From contig NZ_FOEF01000018.1 of assembly GCF_900110575.1 (NCBI RefSeq), positions 165,480 to 229,479 on the forward strand: a DNA stretch of 64,000 bases, given 5' to 3'. Position 1 is the first letter of the stretch; each line of letters opens with the position of its first letter. The notes under the pieces were generated by a model. It did not search any database, was not told the origin of the DNA, and worked only from the letters and a program-made list of their open reading frames with translations. Of this stretch, positions 1 to 7,995 are shown one piece after another. A program made the position numbers and the translations under genes. This DNA comes from Amycolatopsis saalfeldensis. Its GTDB lineage: Bacteria; Actinomycetota; Actinomycetes; Mycobacteriales; Pseudonocardiaceae.

Positions 1-1
1 G

Positions 2-841
2 GACTCGCGTGCAGCTTGGGTGGCGAAATGCCGCCGCGCCGAGGAAATCGGCTACGACGTGCTGACGGTGGCCGATCATCTGGGCATGGCGCCGCCGTTC
101 CCGGGGCTGGTGCTCGCCGCCGAGGTGACCGAGCGGGTCCGGCTGGGCACGTTCGTGCTCAATGTCGGCTTCCACCGGCCGGCACTGCTCGCGCGCGAGG
201 TGACCGGCACCGACCAGTTCCTCGGCGGGCGGCTGGAGCTGGGCCTCGGCGCGGGTTACGTCAAGGCGGAGTTCGAGGCGGCCGGCCTGGAGTTCCCGGG
301 CGCCGGACGGCGTGTCGACCACCTCGAGCACACGGTCAAGGAACTGAAGCGGCTCTACGCCGACCCCGAGCACCGGCCCGCGCCGGTGCACCCGGGCGGC
401 CCGCCGTTGATGATCGGCGGCCGCGGCGACCGGGTGCTCACCCTCGCCGCCGAGCACGCCGACATCATCGCGTTCAGCGGCACCGCGAAGGTGCCGGACG
501 GGGCCGGGATCGCGCTCGCCGCGCCGGACGGGGTCGCCGAGCGCGTCCACTTCGTCCGCGAGCTGCTGGGTGATCGCACCGCCGAGTTCAACCTGCTCGT
601 CCAGTTCGTGATCGTGACCGACGACCGGCCGCGGGCCTTGGCCGGGCTGCACGAGCGCGTCAAGGACACGCTCACGTTCGACGAGCTGGCCGCCGCGCCG
701 ACGGCGCTGGTCGGCACCCCCGAGGAGATCGCGGAGCAGCTCCTCGCGCACCGCGAGCGGTTCGGCTTCTCGTACTTCACCCTGCTCGAGCCCAATATGG
801 AGGCGTTCGCGCCCGTCGTCGAGCTGTTGCAGGGCCGATGA
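2..841 (+). CDS. F420-dependent LLM-class oxidoreductase (5' partial)
   Basis: Luciferase-like monooxygenase family protein, probably using reduced coenzyme F420 to reduce or oxidise an unknown small molecule in the cytoplasm. The frame is open to the left edge: six codons (DSRAAW) precede the first GTG at 20 and read like the usual N-terminal segment of this family, so the true start lies outside the window. Typical family features are the early VADHLG segment, a GRLELGLGAGYVKAEF stretch, a PPLMIGGRGDRVL segment and a C-terminal VGTPEEIAEQL helix. It resembles the actinobacterial TIGR03621-type group; that subgroup call is from memory of the family. The TGA overlaps the ATG of the ABC ATPase, so the two are probably translationally coupled. 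Substrate unknown. Confidence 0.85.
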   Translation, partial: DSRAAWVAKCRRAEEIGYDVLTVADHLGMAPPFPGLVLAAEVTERVRLGTFVLNVGFHRPALLAREVTGTDQFLGGRLELGLGAGYVKAEFEAAGLEFPGAGRRVDHLEHTVKELKRLYADPEHRPAPVHPGGPPLMIGGRGDRVLTLAAEHADIIAFSGTAKVPDGAGIALAAPDGVAERVHFVRELLGDRTAEFNLLVQFVIVTDDRPRALAGLHERVKDTLTFDELAAAPTALVGTPEEIAEQLLAHRERFGFSYFTLLEPNMEAFAPVVELLQGR

Positions 842-1443
842 TCGACGCGCGCGGGATCGGGGTGAAGGCGGGCGACCTCTGGCTGCTCGACGGCCTCGAC
901 TTCTCGGTCGACCCGGGTGAGTGCGCGGTGCTGGTCGGGCCCAACGGCGTCGGCAAGTCGACGTTGATGCGGTGCCTGTACGGCATGCAGCAGCCGCAGC
1001 GCGGACGGGTGCTGATCGACGGCCGGAAGCCGGACGAGCGCAGCCTCGACTTCCGCCGCAAGGTGTCCGTGCTGTTCGACGACTCGGACTTCTTCGCCGA
1101 GCTGACCCCGGTGCAGCACCTGCAGCTGCTGGCCGGCTCGTTCGGCGAGGACCTCGGCGACTTCGACGCGCTGCTGGCCGACGCCGGCCTGGCCGAGCGC
1201 GCCCGCGTCACGGCCGGGCACTTCTCCGCGGGTCAACGGCGGCGGCTGCTCCTGCTCGGCGTCACCGCGCGCCCGCACCGCGTGCTGCTGCTCGACGAGC
1301 CGGAGCGCGCGCTGGACACGGCGGGCAAGGAGTGGCTGGTGGACCTGATCGGCCGGTCGACGGCGGCGGGTGCCGCCGTGGTGGTGGCCACGCACCACCA
1401 GCCGTTGCTGGACGCGGCCGACAGCGTGCTCGAACTGTGGTGA
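838..1443 (+). CDS. ABC transporter ATP-binding protein (module copy A)
   Basis: A short (201 aa) ATP-binding cassette subunit that should drive the membrane protein encoded immediately downstream. Walker A is GPNGVGKST at residues 34-42, the signature is FSAGQ at 129-133, and Walker B is in LLLDEP at about 150-155, followed by the D-loop ALD. The start ATG overlaps the upstream TGA (ATGA) and its own TGA overlaps the GTG of the permease, so three genes are tightly coupled. It is clearly paralogous to the ATPase at 22223-22807: both share RCLYG, QQP, PDER, SVL.DDS, ELTP.QHL and the LLLLDEPERALDT stretch. The cargo is unknown. The compact size and paired unknown permease suggest an exporter or a resistance or immunity transporter, but that is inference. 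Confidence 0.9.
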   Translation: MIDARGIGVKAGDLWLLDGLDFSVDPGECAVLVGPNGVGKSTLMRCLYGMQQPQRGRVLIDGRKPDERSLDFRRKVSVLFDDSDFFAELTPVQHLQLLAGSFGEDLGDFDALLADAGLAERARVTAGHFSAGQRRRLLLLGVTARPHRVLLLDEPERALDTAGKEWLVDLIGRSTAAGAAVVVATHHQPLLDAADSVLELW

Positions 1444-2714
1444 GCCTCGGCGTCCGCCTGCGGGTGCCCGGCCGCAAACGGTTCGGCGGGGTGTTCAGCG
1501 GCGACAGCGCCACGTTTGTGCTGATCTTCGGCGGCGGCTTCCTGTTCACCGCGTTCTTCCGCACGGACTCCTGGCATCGGGTCCTTTTCGGACAGTCTCC
1601 TGTGGACTATCCGGCGGTGCTGGGCCTGGTCCTGCTGTGCTGCGCCGTCGGCTGGCGAAGCCTGCTGCGCCGCGGCTTCGTGTGGGCCGAGCCCGCCGAG
1701 CTGACGTGGATGGACTTCGCGCGCGTCGACCGTCGCCGCGTGGTGGCAGCGCGGTTCGCGGGCGCGCTGACCGGGTTCGTCGCGGTGGTCGCGTACGTGG
1801 CCGCGCTGATGCTGGCCGTCGGCGGCGGCGGGCCGGATCTGTGGCGCGCGGGGTTCGCGTTGATCGTGGGGAGCGCGGTGCTGGCCTTCGCGACGGCGCG
1901 GCGCACGGCGTTGCGGGTCGACCCGGCGGGCCCGCTGGTGCTGGCGGTCGCGGGGGTCGCGATCGCGGCGGCGCGCCTCGGGCCGTCGCCGGTGCAGTAT
2001 GTCGGCGCGGCGGTGCTGCTGTGCGCGGTGGCGCTGGCGTTCGGCGGCGGGGCGGTGACGCGGGCGGGCCGCGCGGTGCTGCTCGACGGCTGGAACGCGC
2101 GGGTGCTGCGCTCGGTCGCGGTCACCTTCCTCGACCCGATGATGATGCTGCCGGAGTCGGCGCCCGCGGGCTCGTGGTCGCTGCGCCACCCGTCGGCGCT
2201 GCGGCTGGCCTGGGCGGGCGTCGTCGGCCGCTCGCGGTACCTGGGCGCGTTGCTGCTGGTGGCGCTGGCCGTGGCGGTCGGCCACGTCGCCGTGCCGACG
2301 TTGCCGGGCGCGGTCCTGGTGGGGCTGGGCGCGTACGTCGCATTGACACCGTTCGGCGCCGGGCTCGGCGTGCTTTGGCGCAACCCGGGCCGTCGGCGGT
2401 GGCTGGGCTCGTCCGACCTCGAACTGGTGGTGACGCACGGCGTGGCGCTGGTGGTGGTCGCCGTGGTGTGGTCGGTGCTGCTCGGCGCGGGGCTGCTGGC
2501 GCTGGGCACGTCCGTTTCGGGGCTGGCGTGGACGATGCTGCCAGTGGCCGTGCTGGCGGTGCTGCGGACGGTGACGCGTAAGCCGGTGGACTACAGCAGC
2601 GCGGGCTTCGTGGACACCCCCGCCGGTCCCCTGCCCGCGAACCTCGCGCGTCAGCTGTTCCGGGGCCCGGACCTGCTGGTGGCCGGGATCGTGGTGCTGT
2701 CGCTGATCGGCTGA
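1440..2714 (+). CDS. Multispanning membrane protein, partner of ABC ATPase (module copy A)
   Basis: A 424-residue integral membrane protein with about ten hydrophobic segments, taken as the permease of the ABC module because its GTG start overlaps the TGA of the ATPase gene. The open frame extends upstream to 921, but that part is antisense-like, arginine-rich shadow sequence inside the ATPase gene. The protein is paralogous to the one at 20938-22128: both have a W(A)(E/D)PA.LTW.DF segment near residue 80, an RTVTR segment, and the same C-terminal LARQL.RGPDLL block. I do not recognise a named family from sequence alone; it may belong to one of the actinobacterial domain-of-unknown-function families that sit next to small ABC ATPases. 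Transport substrate and direction cannot be told. Confidence 0.85.
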   Translation: MSLGVRLRVPGRKRFGGVFSGDSATFVLIFGGGFLFTAFFRTDSWHRVLFGQSPVDYPAVLGLVLLCCAVGWRSLLRRGFVWAEPAELTWMDFARVDRRRVVAARFAGALTGFVAVVAYVAALMLAVGGGGPDLWRAGFALIVGSAVLAFATARRTALRVDPAGPLVLAVAGVAIAAARLGPSPVQYVGAAVLLCAVALAFGGGAVTRAGRAVLLDGWNARVLRSVAVTFLDPMMMLPESAPAGSWSLRHPSALRLAWAGVVGRSRYLGALLLVALAVAVGHVAVPTLPGAVLVGLGAYVALTPFGAGLGVLWRNPGRRRWLGSSDLELVVTHGVALVVVAVVWSVLLGAGLLALGTSVSGLAWTMLPVAVLAVLRTVTRKPVDYSSAGFVDTPAGPLPANLARQLFRGPDLLVAGIVVLSLIG

Positions 2715-2759
2715 GCCGGGCGCGGCGCGTTAGGCTCCACCCGGACGAGAGGAGTTCTG

Positions 2760-3335
2760 GTGGGCGGCGGACACGCACCGGGCACCGGGCGCAGGGCGAC
2801 CACCGAGTTCCCGCCTGCCTGGAGCGACGAGCAGATCATCGCGGTCGTCAAGGACGTCGCGAACGACCCGGGCGAGCCGCGGGTCCGGCAGTACAACGGC
2901 CGCTGGCGCTGCGCCGGCGAGCGCTACGGCGTCCAGGTCGTGGTGCTGGTCGACGCCGAGGGCTTTGTCCACACGGGATACCCGCTCGCCGGCCTCGGCG
3001 TGGTCCGCAACCCGGACGCCGCGCGCGACCCGGCGAACCCCACCGTCGCCGACGCCGCCGAGAACCGCATCAGCTACTTCCTCGACAGCCTGCTGAGCCT
3101 GCTCGCCGACCGTTTCACCCCGGCCGAGCTGACCCACTACCGCAGCCTCCAGTGGTCCGGCGAGTGGGAGGAACTGGCGGACGCGCTGTCCGCCCACATC
3201 ACCGTCGCCGACCTGCCCCTGACCCCGGACGAGCTTTCGGACTTCGAAAAGCTGCTGAACTCGTTCGACCTGCCGGTGAAGGATTGCTTGTACATCAACG
3301 ATCGGGACCACATCCTGAACCGCCTGCGCGGCTGA
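2760..3335 (+). CDS. EndoU-like toxin fragment fused to MafI-like immunity domain
   Basis: A 191-residue protein with two parts. Residues 2-60 read like the second half of a bacterial EndoU ribonuclease toxin domain: GGGH, then TEFPPAWSDEQI, DVANDP, a GRW..GERYGV strand, and a terminal HTGYP that matches the family's T-x-Y-P end. Residues about 100-191 read like a MafI-type immunity protein, a helical domain with a GEWEEL segment and LPLTPDEL. The GTG start has a good GAGGAG site six bases upstream, so the protein begins at GGGH and lacks the upstream HxxHG part with the first catalytic histidine; the usual lysine before TEFP is also not seen. What I see is a toxin-like and immunity-like fusion that is probably catalytically dead. 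The role (immunity, decoy or relic) is inference. It sits 45 bp after the ABC permease on the same strand. Confidence 0.6.
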   Translation: MGGGHAPGTGRRATTEFPPAWSDEQIIAVVKDVANDPGEPRVRQYNGRWRCAGERYGVQVVVLVDAEGFVHTGYPLAGLGVVRNPDAARDPANPTVADAAENRISYFLDSLLSLLADRFTPAELTHYRSLQWSGEWEELADALSAHITVADLPLTPDELSDFEKLLNSFDLPVKDCLYINDRDHILNRLRG

Positions 3336-3350
3336 GGTTGCGCGCAGGCT

Positions 3351-3632
3351 TCAGCTGGCTTGCGAGAACTCCCCCGCGCCGGCCCCAGCGCCCTCGGAAC
3401 AAGCCTCGCGCAGCACGTCCAGCGGCATCGCCACCGCGTCGGCGATCGCGGCGACCGTGAAGAACGCCGGGGTCGGGATTCGGCCGGTCTCGATCTTCCG
3501 CAGGGTTTCCACCGAGATCCCCGCCTCGGCGGCGACGTCGACCATGCTCCGGGCGCCGCGGGCCGCGCGCAGCGCCACGCCGAGCCGCTCACCTCGTGAG
3601 CGTTCCTCTTCCGTCAGCGGCACCCGCACCAT
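3351..3632 (-). CDS. Small XRE-family helix-turn-helix regulator
   Basis: A 93-residue DNA-binding protein, starting at the ATG whose product begins MVRVPLTEEE. The longer open frame upstream runs through non-coding DNA. Residues about 12-80 form a Cro/C1-type HTH with a SMVDVAAEAGISVETLRKIE recognition region and the conserved GRIPTPAFF turn. The motif is common in single-domain actinobacterial regulators that are often autoregulated. It is convergent with the EndoU/MafI-like gene, and only 15 bp separate the two stop codons. Target genes are unknown; the long intergenic region upstream with DnaA-box-like repeats is the nearest candidate site. The C-terminus is a short acidic and glycine/alanine tail with no recognisable domain. 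Confidence 0.85.
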   Translation of the reverse strand: MVRVPLTEEERSRGERLGVALRAARGARSMVDVAAEAGISVETLRKIETGRIPTPAFFTVAAIADAVAMPLDVLREACSEGAGAGAGEFSQAS

Positions 3633-4017
3633 GCCCGGCAGTCTAGCCGAAAGTTGTCCACCGCCTGTGGATAACTCTGTGCACAAGCTGTGGGAAAGTG
3701 GCCCCGCCTGGGGAAAACCCGGTGGGTCCACAACACCTTGGGGCTCCACCCACCGGCCGCTACCGGCAGTGGGACACCCGACCGCTCATGATCGGCCGGC
3801 CCGAGGCCGTCCACAAGGCAGTCCTCCACGATCTTGTCCACAACCCGCGCCGAAACCCGCAGCCATCCCCAGCCACTCCGGCAAGCCAGTGAACGCCACC
3901 TTCGCCAGGCCCGTGACCAGCGCTGATCAAATCGATATCGGACACGCGTGACGCCCGGGAGGCCGAAGTTCTAGGGTCAGCCCGGTCGCGTGTTACGTGA
4001 GTGTTAGGTGAGGTTCG
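3633..4017. other. Intergenic region with DnaA-box-like motifs
   Basis: No gene is evident in these 385 bases between the XRE gene and the DUF3311-mctP operon. The left half is rich in DnaA-box-like 9-mers. There is an inverted pair GTTGTCCAC/GTGGATAAC at 3653-3675 with a 5-base spacer, containing a perfect TTATCCACA on the minus strand. Further GTCCACA cores lie near 3725 and 3809, and a perfect TTGTCCACA is at 3834-3842. The right half carries the promoter of the transporter operon, including tandem 11-mers at 3990-4011. No dnaA or dnaN gene is nearby, so this is not taken as the chromosomal origin. Confidence 0.7.
3990..4011 (+). promoter_or_regulatory. Tandem 11-bp direct repeat upstream of mctP operon
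   Basis: GTGTTACGTGA is followed at once by GTGTTAGGTGA (ten of eleven positions identical), ending six bases before the ATG of the DUF3311 gene and overlapping its ribosome binding site (AGGTGAGG). Two copies on the same face of the helix, one turn apart, are a typical arrangement for a cooperative regulator. Functional assignment is inference; the repeat itself is directly visible. Confidence 0.45.
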
Positions 4018-4299
4018 ATGTCCACTGCCAAACAGGATGGGCGGGTGCGCGGGTTCCAGTTCAGTCCGTGGAACCTGCTGTTGATCATCCCGCTGCTGAT
4101 CCTGGTCACCCCGCTGTTCAACTTCGACGGCCCGCGCTTGTTCGGGATGCCGTTCTTCTACTGGTTCCAGCTCGCGTTCGTCGTGATCGGCGTGCTCTGC
4201 ACCGGCATCGTCTACTGGGCGACGCGCCAGAAGCCCGGCAGCACCGGCGGCAAGGACGAGCTGAGCGTGGACGATCTCGACGAGGGTGAGGCCCGATGA
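4018..4299 (+). CDS. DUF3311 small membrane subunit of MctP transporter
   Basis: A 93-residue protein with two hydrophobic segments (about residues 19-34 and 45-67) and an acidic tail, matching the DUF3311 pattern PWNLLLIIPLLI...P.F.F...F. In many bacteria this small protein is encoded directly before an MctP-type sodium:solute symporter and is thought to be its accessory subunit. Here its TGA overlaps the ATG of the symporter (ATGA), which supports joint translation. The ATG at 4018 follows a GTGAGG ribosome binding site at a normal distance. Promoter-proximal tandem 11-mers lie just upstream. Confidence 0.9.
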   Translation: MSTAKQDGRVRGFQFSPWNLLLIIPLLILVTPLFNFDGPRLFGMPFFYWFQLAFVVIGVLCTGIVYWATRQKPGSTGGKDELSVDDLDEGEAR

Positions 4300-5948
4300 C
4301 CATCCAGTGGCTCGAGCTGACGGTTTTCATCGTCCTCTTCCTGATCGTCACCGTGCTGGGCTTCGTGGCCTCGCGCTGGAAGGCCGGGGCGAACCTGGAC
4401 CACCTCGACGAATGGGGCCTCGGCGGCCGCAAGTTCGGCTCGTGGATCACGTGGTTCCTGCTCGGCGGTGACCTCTACACGGCGTACACGTTCGTCGCCG
4501 TGCCCGCGCTCGTGTTCAGCGCCGGCGCGCTGGGCATGTACGCGCTGCCTTACACGATCGTCGTCTACCCGATCGTCCTGCTGCCCGCGCTGCGCATGTG
4601 GTCGGTCAGCCGGTCGCGCGGCTACGTGACGCCGGCCGACTTCGTCCGCGGCCGCTTCGGCTCGCCGACGCTCGCGCTGCTGATCGCGATCACGGGCATC
4701 GTCGCGACCATGCCGTACATCGCGCTGCAGCTGGTGGGCCTCGAGGCCGTGCTGCGCACGATGGGCATCAACGGCTCCGGCATCGTCGGGCACCTGCCGC
4801 TGCTGGTCGCGTTCCTGATCCTGGCGCTGTACACGTACCAGTCGGGCCTGCGCGCGCCCGCGCTGATCGCGTTCGTCAAGGACATCCTGATCTACATCGT
4901 GATCATCGTGGCGATCATCTACCTGCCCTCGAAGCTGGGCGGCTGGTCGCACATCTTCGACCAGGCGCAGACGCAGCTGGCCAAGCCGAGCAAGGCGACC
5001 GGCAAGCCCGCGGGCTCGCTGCTGCTGAACGCGAACAACCAGCTGCAGTACGCCACCCTCGCGCTCGGTTCGGCGCTGGCGCTGTTCCTGTACCCGCACT
5101 CGCTGACCAGCGTGCTCGCCTCGCGCGGCCGCAACGTCATCAAGCGCAACATGGTCGCGCTGCCGGCCTACTCGTTCGTGCTGGGCCTGCTCGCGCTGCT
5201 CGGCTACGTGGCGATCAGCGCCGGCGTCAAGCCGCTGACCAACAACGCCACCGGCAAGCCCGACGGCAACACGATCGTCCCGCTGCTGTTCGACTCGCAG
5301 TTCGCGCACTGGTTCGCGGGCATCGCGTTCGCCGCGATCGGCATCGGCGCGCTGGTGCCCGCCGCGATCATGTCGATCGCCGCGGCGAACCTGTGGACGC
5401 GCAACATCTACAAGGAGTACATCCGCAAGGACGCCACGCCGAAGCAGGAGGCGAAGCAGGCGAAGCTCGCTTCGCTGGTGGTCAAGCTGGGCGCGGTGCT
5501 GGTGATCATCCTGATCGACCCGCAGTTCTCCATCGACCTGCAGCTCATCGGCGGCGTGCTGATCCTGCAGACGCTGCCGGCGGTCGCGATCGCGCTGTAC
5601 ACCCGCTGGTTCCACAAGGCCGGCCTGATCGCGGGCTGGATCGTGGGCATGGGCTGGGGCCTGATCATGCTGTACGGCATCCCCAACCCGGCCAACGGGA
5701 AACAGCACTTCGGCGGCTCGGCGCTGGCGATGGGCAACCTGTCGATCTTCGGCTGGCACCCGTTCGCCGGCTCGACGGTGCAGATCTACCCGGGCTTCGT
5801 GGCGCTGGTCGCGAACATCGTGGTCGCCGCGGTCGTCACGGTGATCGCGCGCCGGCTGAAGTGGCAGTCCGGCACGGACGAGACCGAGCCCGCGGACTAC
5901 CACGCCGACGAGCACGACAAGGACCTGCGGCCCATCGGCGTCCACTGA
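4296..5948 (+). CDS. mctP: Monocarboxylate uptake sodium:solute symporter (MctP-type)
   Basis: A 550-residue member of the sodium:solute symporter family with about thirteen hydrophobic segments. It should import short monocarboxylates such as pyruvate, lactate, acetate or propionate with a sodium ion or proton. Family features include the LGGDLYTAYTFVAVPALV region in the second helix, GYVTPADFVRGRFGSPTLAL, and the ARP-type loop around LASRGRNVIKRNM. The C-terminus is a charged cytoplasmic tail. The ATG overlaps the stop of the DUF3311 gene, the normal arrangement for mctP, which makes the MctP subtype call more secure than homology alone. A strong rho-independent terminator follows twelve bases after the stop. 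Confidence 0.88.
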   Translation: MTIQWLELTVFIVLFLIVTVLGFVASRWKAGANLDHLDEWGLGGRKFGSWITWFLLGGDLYTAYTFVAVPALVFSAGALGMYALPYTIVVYPIVLLPALRMWSVSRSRGYVTPADFVRGRFGSPTLALLIAITGIVATMPYIALQLVGLEAVLRTMGINGSGIVGHLPLLVAFLILALYTYQSGLRAPALIAFVKDILIYIVIIVAIIYLPSKLGGWSHIFDQAQTQLAKPSKATGKPAGSLLLNANNQLQYATLALGSALALFLYPHSLTSVLASRGRNVIKRNMVALPAYSFVLGLLALLGYVAISAGVKPLTNNATGKPDGNTIVPLLFDSQFAHWFAGIAFAAIGIGALVPAAIMSIAAANLWTRNIYKEYIRKDATPKQEAKQAKLASLVVKLGAVLVIILIDPQFSIDLQLIGGVLILQTLPAVAIALYTRWFHKAGLIAGWIVGMGWGLIMLYGIPNPANGKQHFGGSALAMGNLSIFGWHPFAGSTVQIYPGFVALVANIVVAAVVTVIARRLKWQSGTDETEPADYHADEHDKDLRPIGVH

Positions 5949-5959
5949 GGACAGTGAAG

Positions 5960-5993
5960 AGCCCCCTCGCCTACGTCGGCGAGGGGGCTTTTT
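5960..5993 (+). terminator. Rho-independent terminator after mctP
   Basis: A 12-bp perfect stem (AGCCCCCTCGCC / GGCGAGGGGGCT) around a 6-base loop is followed by five T residues. It ends transcription of mctP and, being symmetric, also overlaps the 3' end of the convergent ceramidase-like gene, so it may act in both directions. Confidence 0.9.
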
Positions 5994-6597
5994 CCTTGCT
6001 GATCATCGCCTTCGACACCACGTACAGCACCAGGGCGTTGAGCAGGTGCCACAGGAAGTGCGTGCCGGTCGGGAAATCGCCGCAGGCGACCCCGTCGATG
6101 CTGCGGAACGCCAGCGACAGTGCGAAAAGCGCGCCGGCGATCGCGAAGTGCGTCCAATACGGGTCTCGCGCGTACAGCAGCACGCCGGCGAACACCACCA
6201 GGCCCACGAGCGCCGGCAGGTACAGCCCGCCGCCGAGCGCGGCCATGGCGACGGTGAGCACCACGAACGCGGGCGCCGCCAGCCATGACAGCTTCAGCCT
6301 CACGCGCAGGAAGACGTGCGGGAACATCGCCGCGTAGTACAGGACGAACACGAGGATGAAGCCGGAGTCGGCGGCCCCGCCCCAGCGCGTTGCCGTCAGG
6401 TGGAACACCGTGCTGGCCAGGAACACCAGCCCGACGAGGACCGCCAGGGTGCGGCCGGTCCGCGCGCCGTGGGCCCGCCACCAGACCGCGGCCGCGGCGA
6501 CCAGGAACGCCAGGTTGGTGAGGTCGTTGAGCGGCTCGCCCCACAGGCCGGGGGCGATGCGCTCGCAGTAACCGTCCACGTACGCGGTCCAGTCCAC
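5971..6597 (-). CDS. Ceramidase-family (CREST) membrane hydrolase
   Basis: A 208-residue protein with about seven transmembrane segments, of the alkaline ceramidase / CREST superfamily of metal-dependent membrane hydrolases. Visible family markers are the N-terminal YCERIAPGLWGEPLN segment, S-x-x-FH in STVFHLTA, an aspartate in ADSGF, and the C-terminal GTHFLWHLLNALV with two histidines, the expected zinc ligands. Known members hydrolyse ceramide-type amide bonds or act on other membrane lipids; bacterial substrates are largely unknown. It lies tail to tail with mctP, the last codons falling inside the terminator hairpin, and is followed upstream on the same strand by a pentapeptide-repeat protein gene 16 bp away, so the two may share a transcript. 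Confidence 0.8.
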   Translation of the reverse strand: MDWTAYVDGYCERIAPGLWGEPLNDLTNLAFLVAAAAVWWRAHGARTGRTLAVLVGLVFLASTVFHLTATRWGGAADSGFILVFVLYYAAMFPHVFLRVRLKLSWLAAPAFVVLTVAMAALGGGLYLPALVGLVVFAGVLLYARDPYWTHFAIAGALFALSLAFRSIDGVACGDFPTGTHFLWHLLNALVLYVVSKAMISKEKAPSPT

Positions 6598-6613
6598 GAG
6601 GACACCTAACTCC

Positions 6614-7951
6614 TCACGGGTGCGCGCCCGGCGCCGGGGTCTCCTGGACCAGCCGGGCCCACGGCGCCGAGGCGTCGAGCCCGGGCGCGGCCCAACCGGG
6701 CGGCCAGGAACAGACCACCGGGCCCTCCCGATCCGCGCGGACCTTCGCCCGGCCGAGGTCGGGCGGCCCGGCGAAGGTCGCTTCGTCGAAGACGACGTCT
6801 CCGCAGAACTCGGCGCGCGTGAAGTTGGCGTGGACCGCGAAGCGGGTACGGCGGAACCCCGCGTAACCCGCGAAGGAAGCCGCCTCGAACTCGGCGAGCT
6901 GCGCGAAGGCCACGCGGTTGAACGTCGTGTAGTCCCCGAACCTCGTGCTCACGAAGCTGCCGATCCCGCCGAACTCGGCGCGCCGGAAGATCGCTCCCCG
7001 TTCGAATTCGGTGGCCGAGAAGGAGGTTTCGCCGGCGAAGACGGCATCCTCGAACTCGGCGTCGTCCGCGAAGACCGCGTAGCCGAATCTGGCCGGCCCG
7101 TCGAACCGGGCCCCGTCGAAACCGGCGGTCCAGGAGAACTCGGCGGCGCCGAAGTCCGCTTCACCGGTGACCTGCGTGTCCAGGAAAGACGCGCGCCCGG
7201 TGAGTTGCGCCGATCGCAGGCGGATCGTCCGGAGCCGGCACCCGCTCAGGTCGACGTCGACCAGCTCCGCGCCGGTGAGGTCCAGGTCGATGTCCGGCCA
7301 GAAGGCGCTGACCGGGTCCGGGCCGGGACCGGGGCGCGTGTGGTGCTCGAGAAGCCGTTGCGCGGTAAGGCGAACTTCGCTTTCCTGCGGCCACTCCCCC
7401 TCCGGCGGCATCCGCAGGTACGCGCAGATCACGTTGACGATCGTCTGCCGCAGCCGCGGATCGTCGCTGTCCTGGCCGAGCCGTTCCAGCGCGTACAGCC
7501 CGCCGAGCCGGACCGGGGCTTTGTCCGAACCGAGCTGGTCCACCCCCTTGCCGTACAGCTCGGTGATCCGCCGGGCCGTCGCGTCCTCGTGCGCGTCGGC
7601 GGCGAGGCGCAGCTGGTGGGCGTGGTTCTCCGCGGCCACCTTCTCCGTATGGGCGGCGGCGCGTTCCGCGAGCTGGTGCGCCTCGTACTTCTGCAGCAGG
7701 TCCAGCTTCGTCGACCGCTGTTTGCGCACCGCCAGCCACAGCGCGACCGCGCCGCCGAGGCCGACGCCGAGGGTGCCGCCGGTGCGGATGGCGTCGAGCT
7801 GGTCGCCGCCGAGGGCGAACGCGAGCAGCAGCCAGGTCACCGCCACCGCGACGAGCACCATCACCGGCAGCCCGACCGAGATCACCCAGCGCGGGATGGG
7901 TCGCAGAATCGGGCGCGGCTCGTCAGCGGTCACCCGACCACTTTGGCTCAT
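6614..7951 (-). CDS. Membrane-anchored pentapeptide-repeat protein
   Basis: A 445-residue protein. Residues about 22-50 and 55-75 are two transmembrane segments. A charged helical, probably coiled-coil stretch follows (residues 77-130, rich in A, E, H and K), then a conserved block with YALERLGQDS and VICAYLRMPP, typical of actinobacterial pentapeptide-repeat proteins. Residues about 225-415 carry the repeats, most with an A-x-F or A-D-F core (for example DGARFDGPARF and DDAEFEDAVFAGETSF), which should form a right-handed quadrilateral beta-helix. Function is unknown; members of this architecture are usually annotated only by the repeats. It is divergent from the AhpD-like gene, with 44 bp between the start codons. 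Confidence 0.85.
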   Translation of the reverse strand: MSQSGRVTADEPRPILRPIPRWVISVGLPVMVLVAVAVTWLLLAFALGGDQLDAIRTGGTLGVGLGGAVALWLAVRKQRSTKLDLLQKYEAHQLAERAAAHTEKVAAENHAHQLRLAADAHEDATARRITELYGKGVDQLGSDKAPVRLGGLYALERLGQDSDDPRLRQTIVNVICAYLRMPPEGEWPQESEVRLTAQRLLEHHTRPGPGPDPVSAFWPDIDLDLTGAELVDVDLSGCRLRTIRLRSAQLTGRASFLDTQVTGEADFGAAEFSWTAGFDGARFDGPARFGYAVFADDAEFEDAVFAGETSFSATEFERGAIFRRAEFGGIGSFVSTRFGDYTTFNRVAFAQLAEFEAASFAGYAGFRRTRFAVHANFTRAEFCGDVVFDEATFAGPPDLGRAKVRADREGPVVCSWPPGWAAPGLDASAPWARLVQETPAPGAHP

Positions 7952-7995
7952 CGAGGCCCGGCCCGGGGCCGGAACGCACGGGTTAGCGTGGAGCC

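Noticed and set aside
921..1439. N-terminal extension of the permease open frame inside the ATPase gene
   Set aside because: It is arginine-rich shadow sequence; the GTG at 1440 overlapping the ATPase stop is the better start.
3633..4017. Chromosomal origin considered because of DnaA-box-like clusters
   Set aside because: No dnaA, dnaN or recF-type neighbours are present and the spacing of boxes is not that of an actinobacterial oriC.
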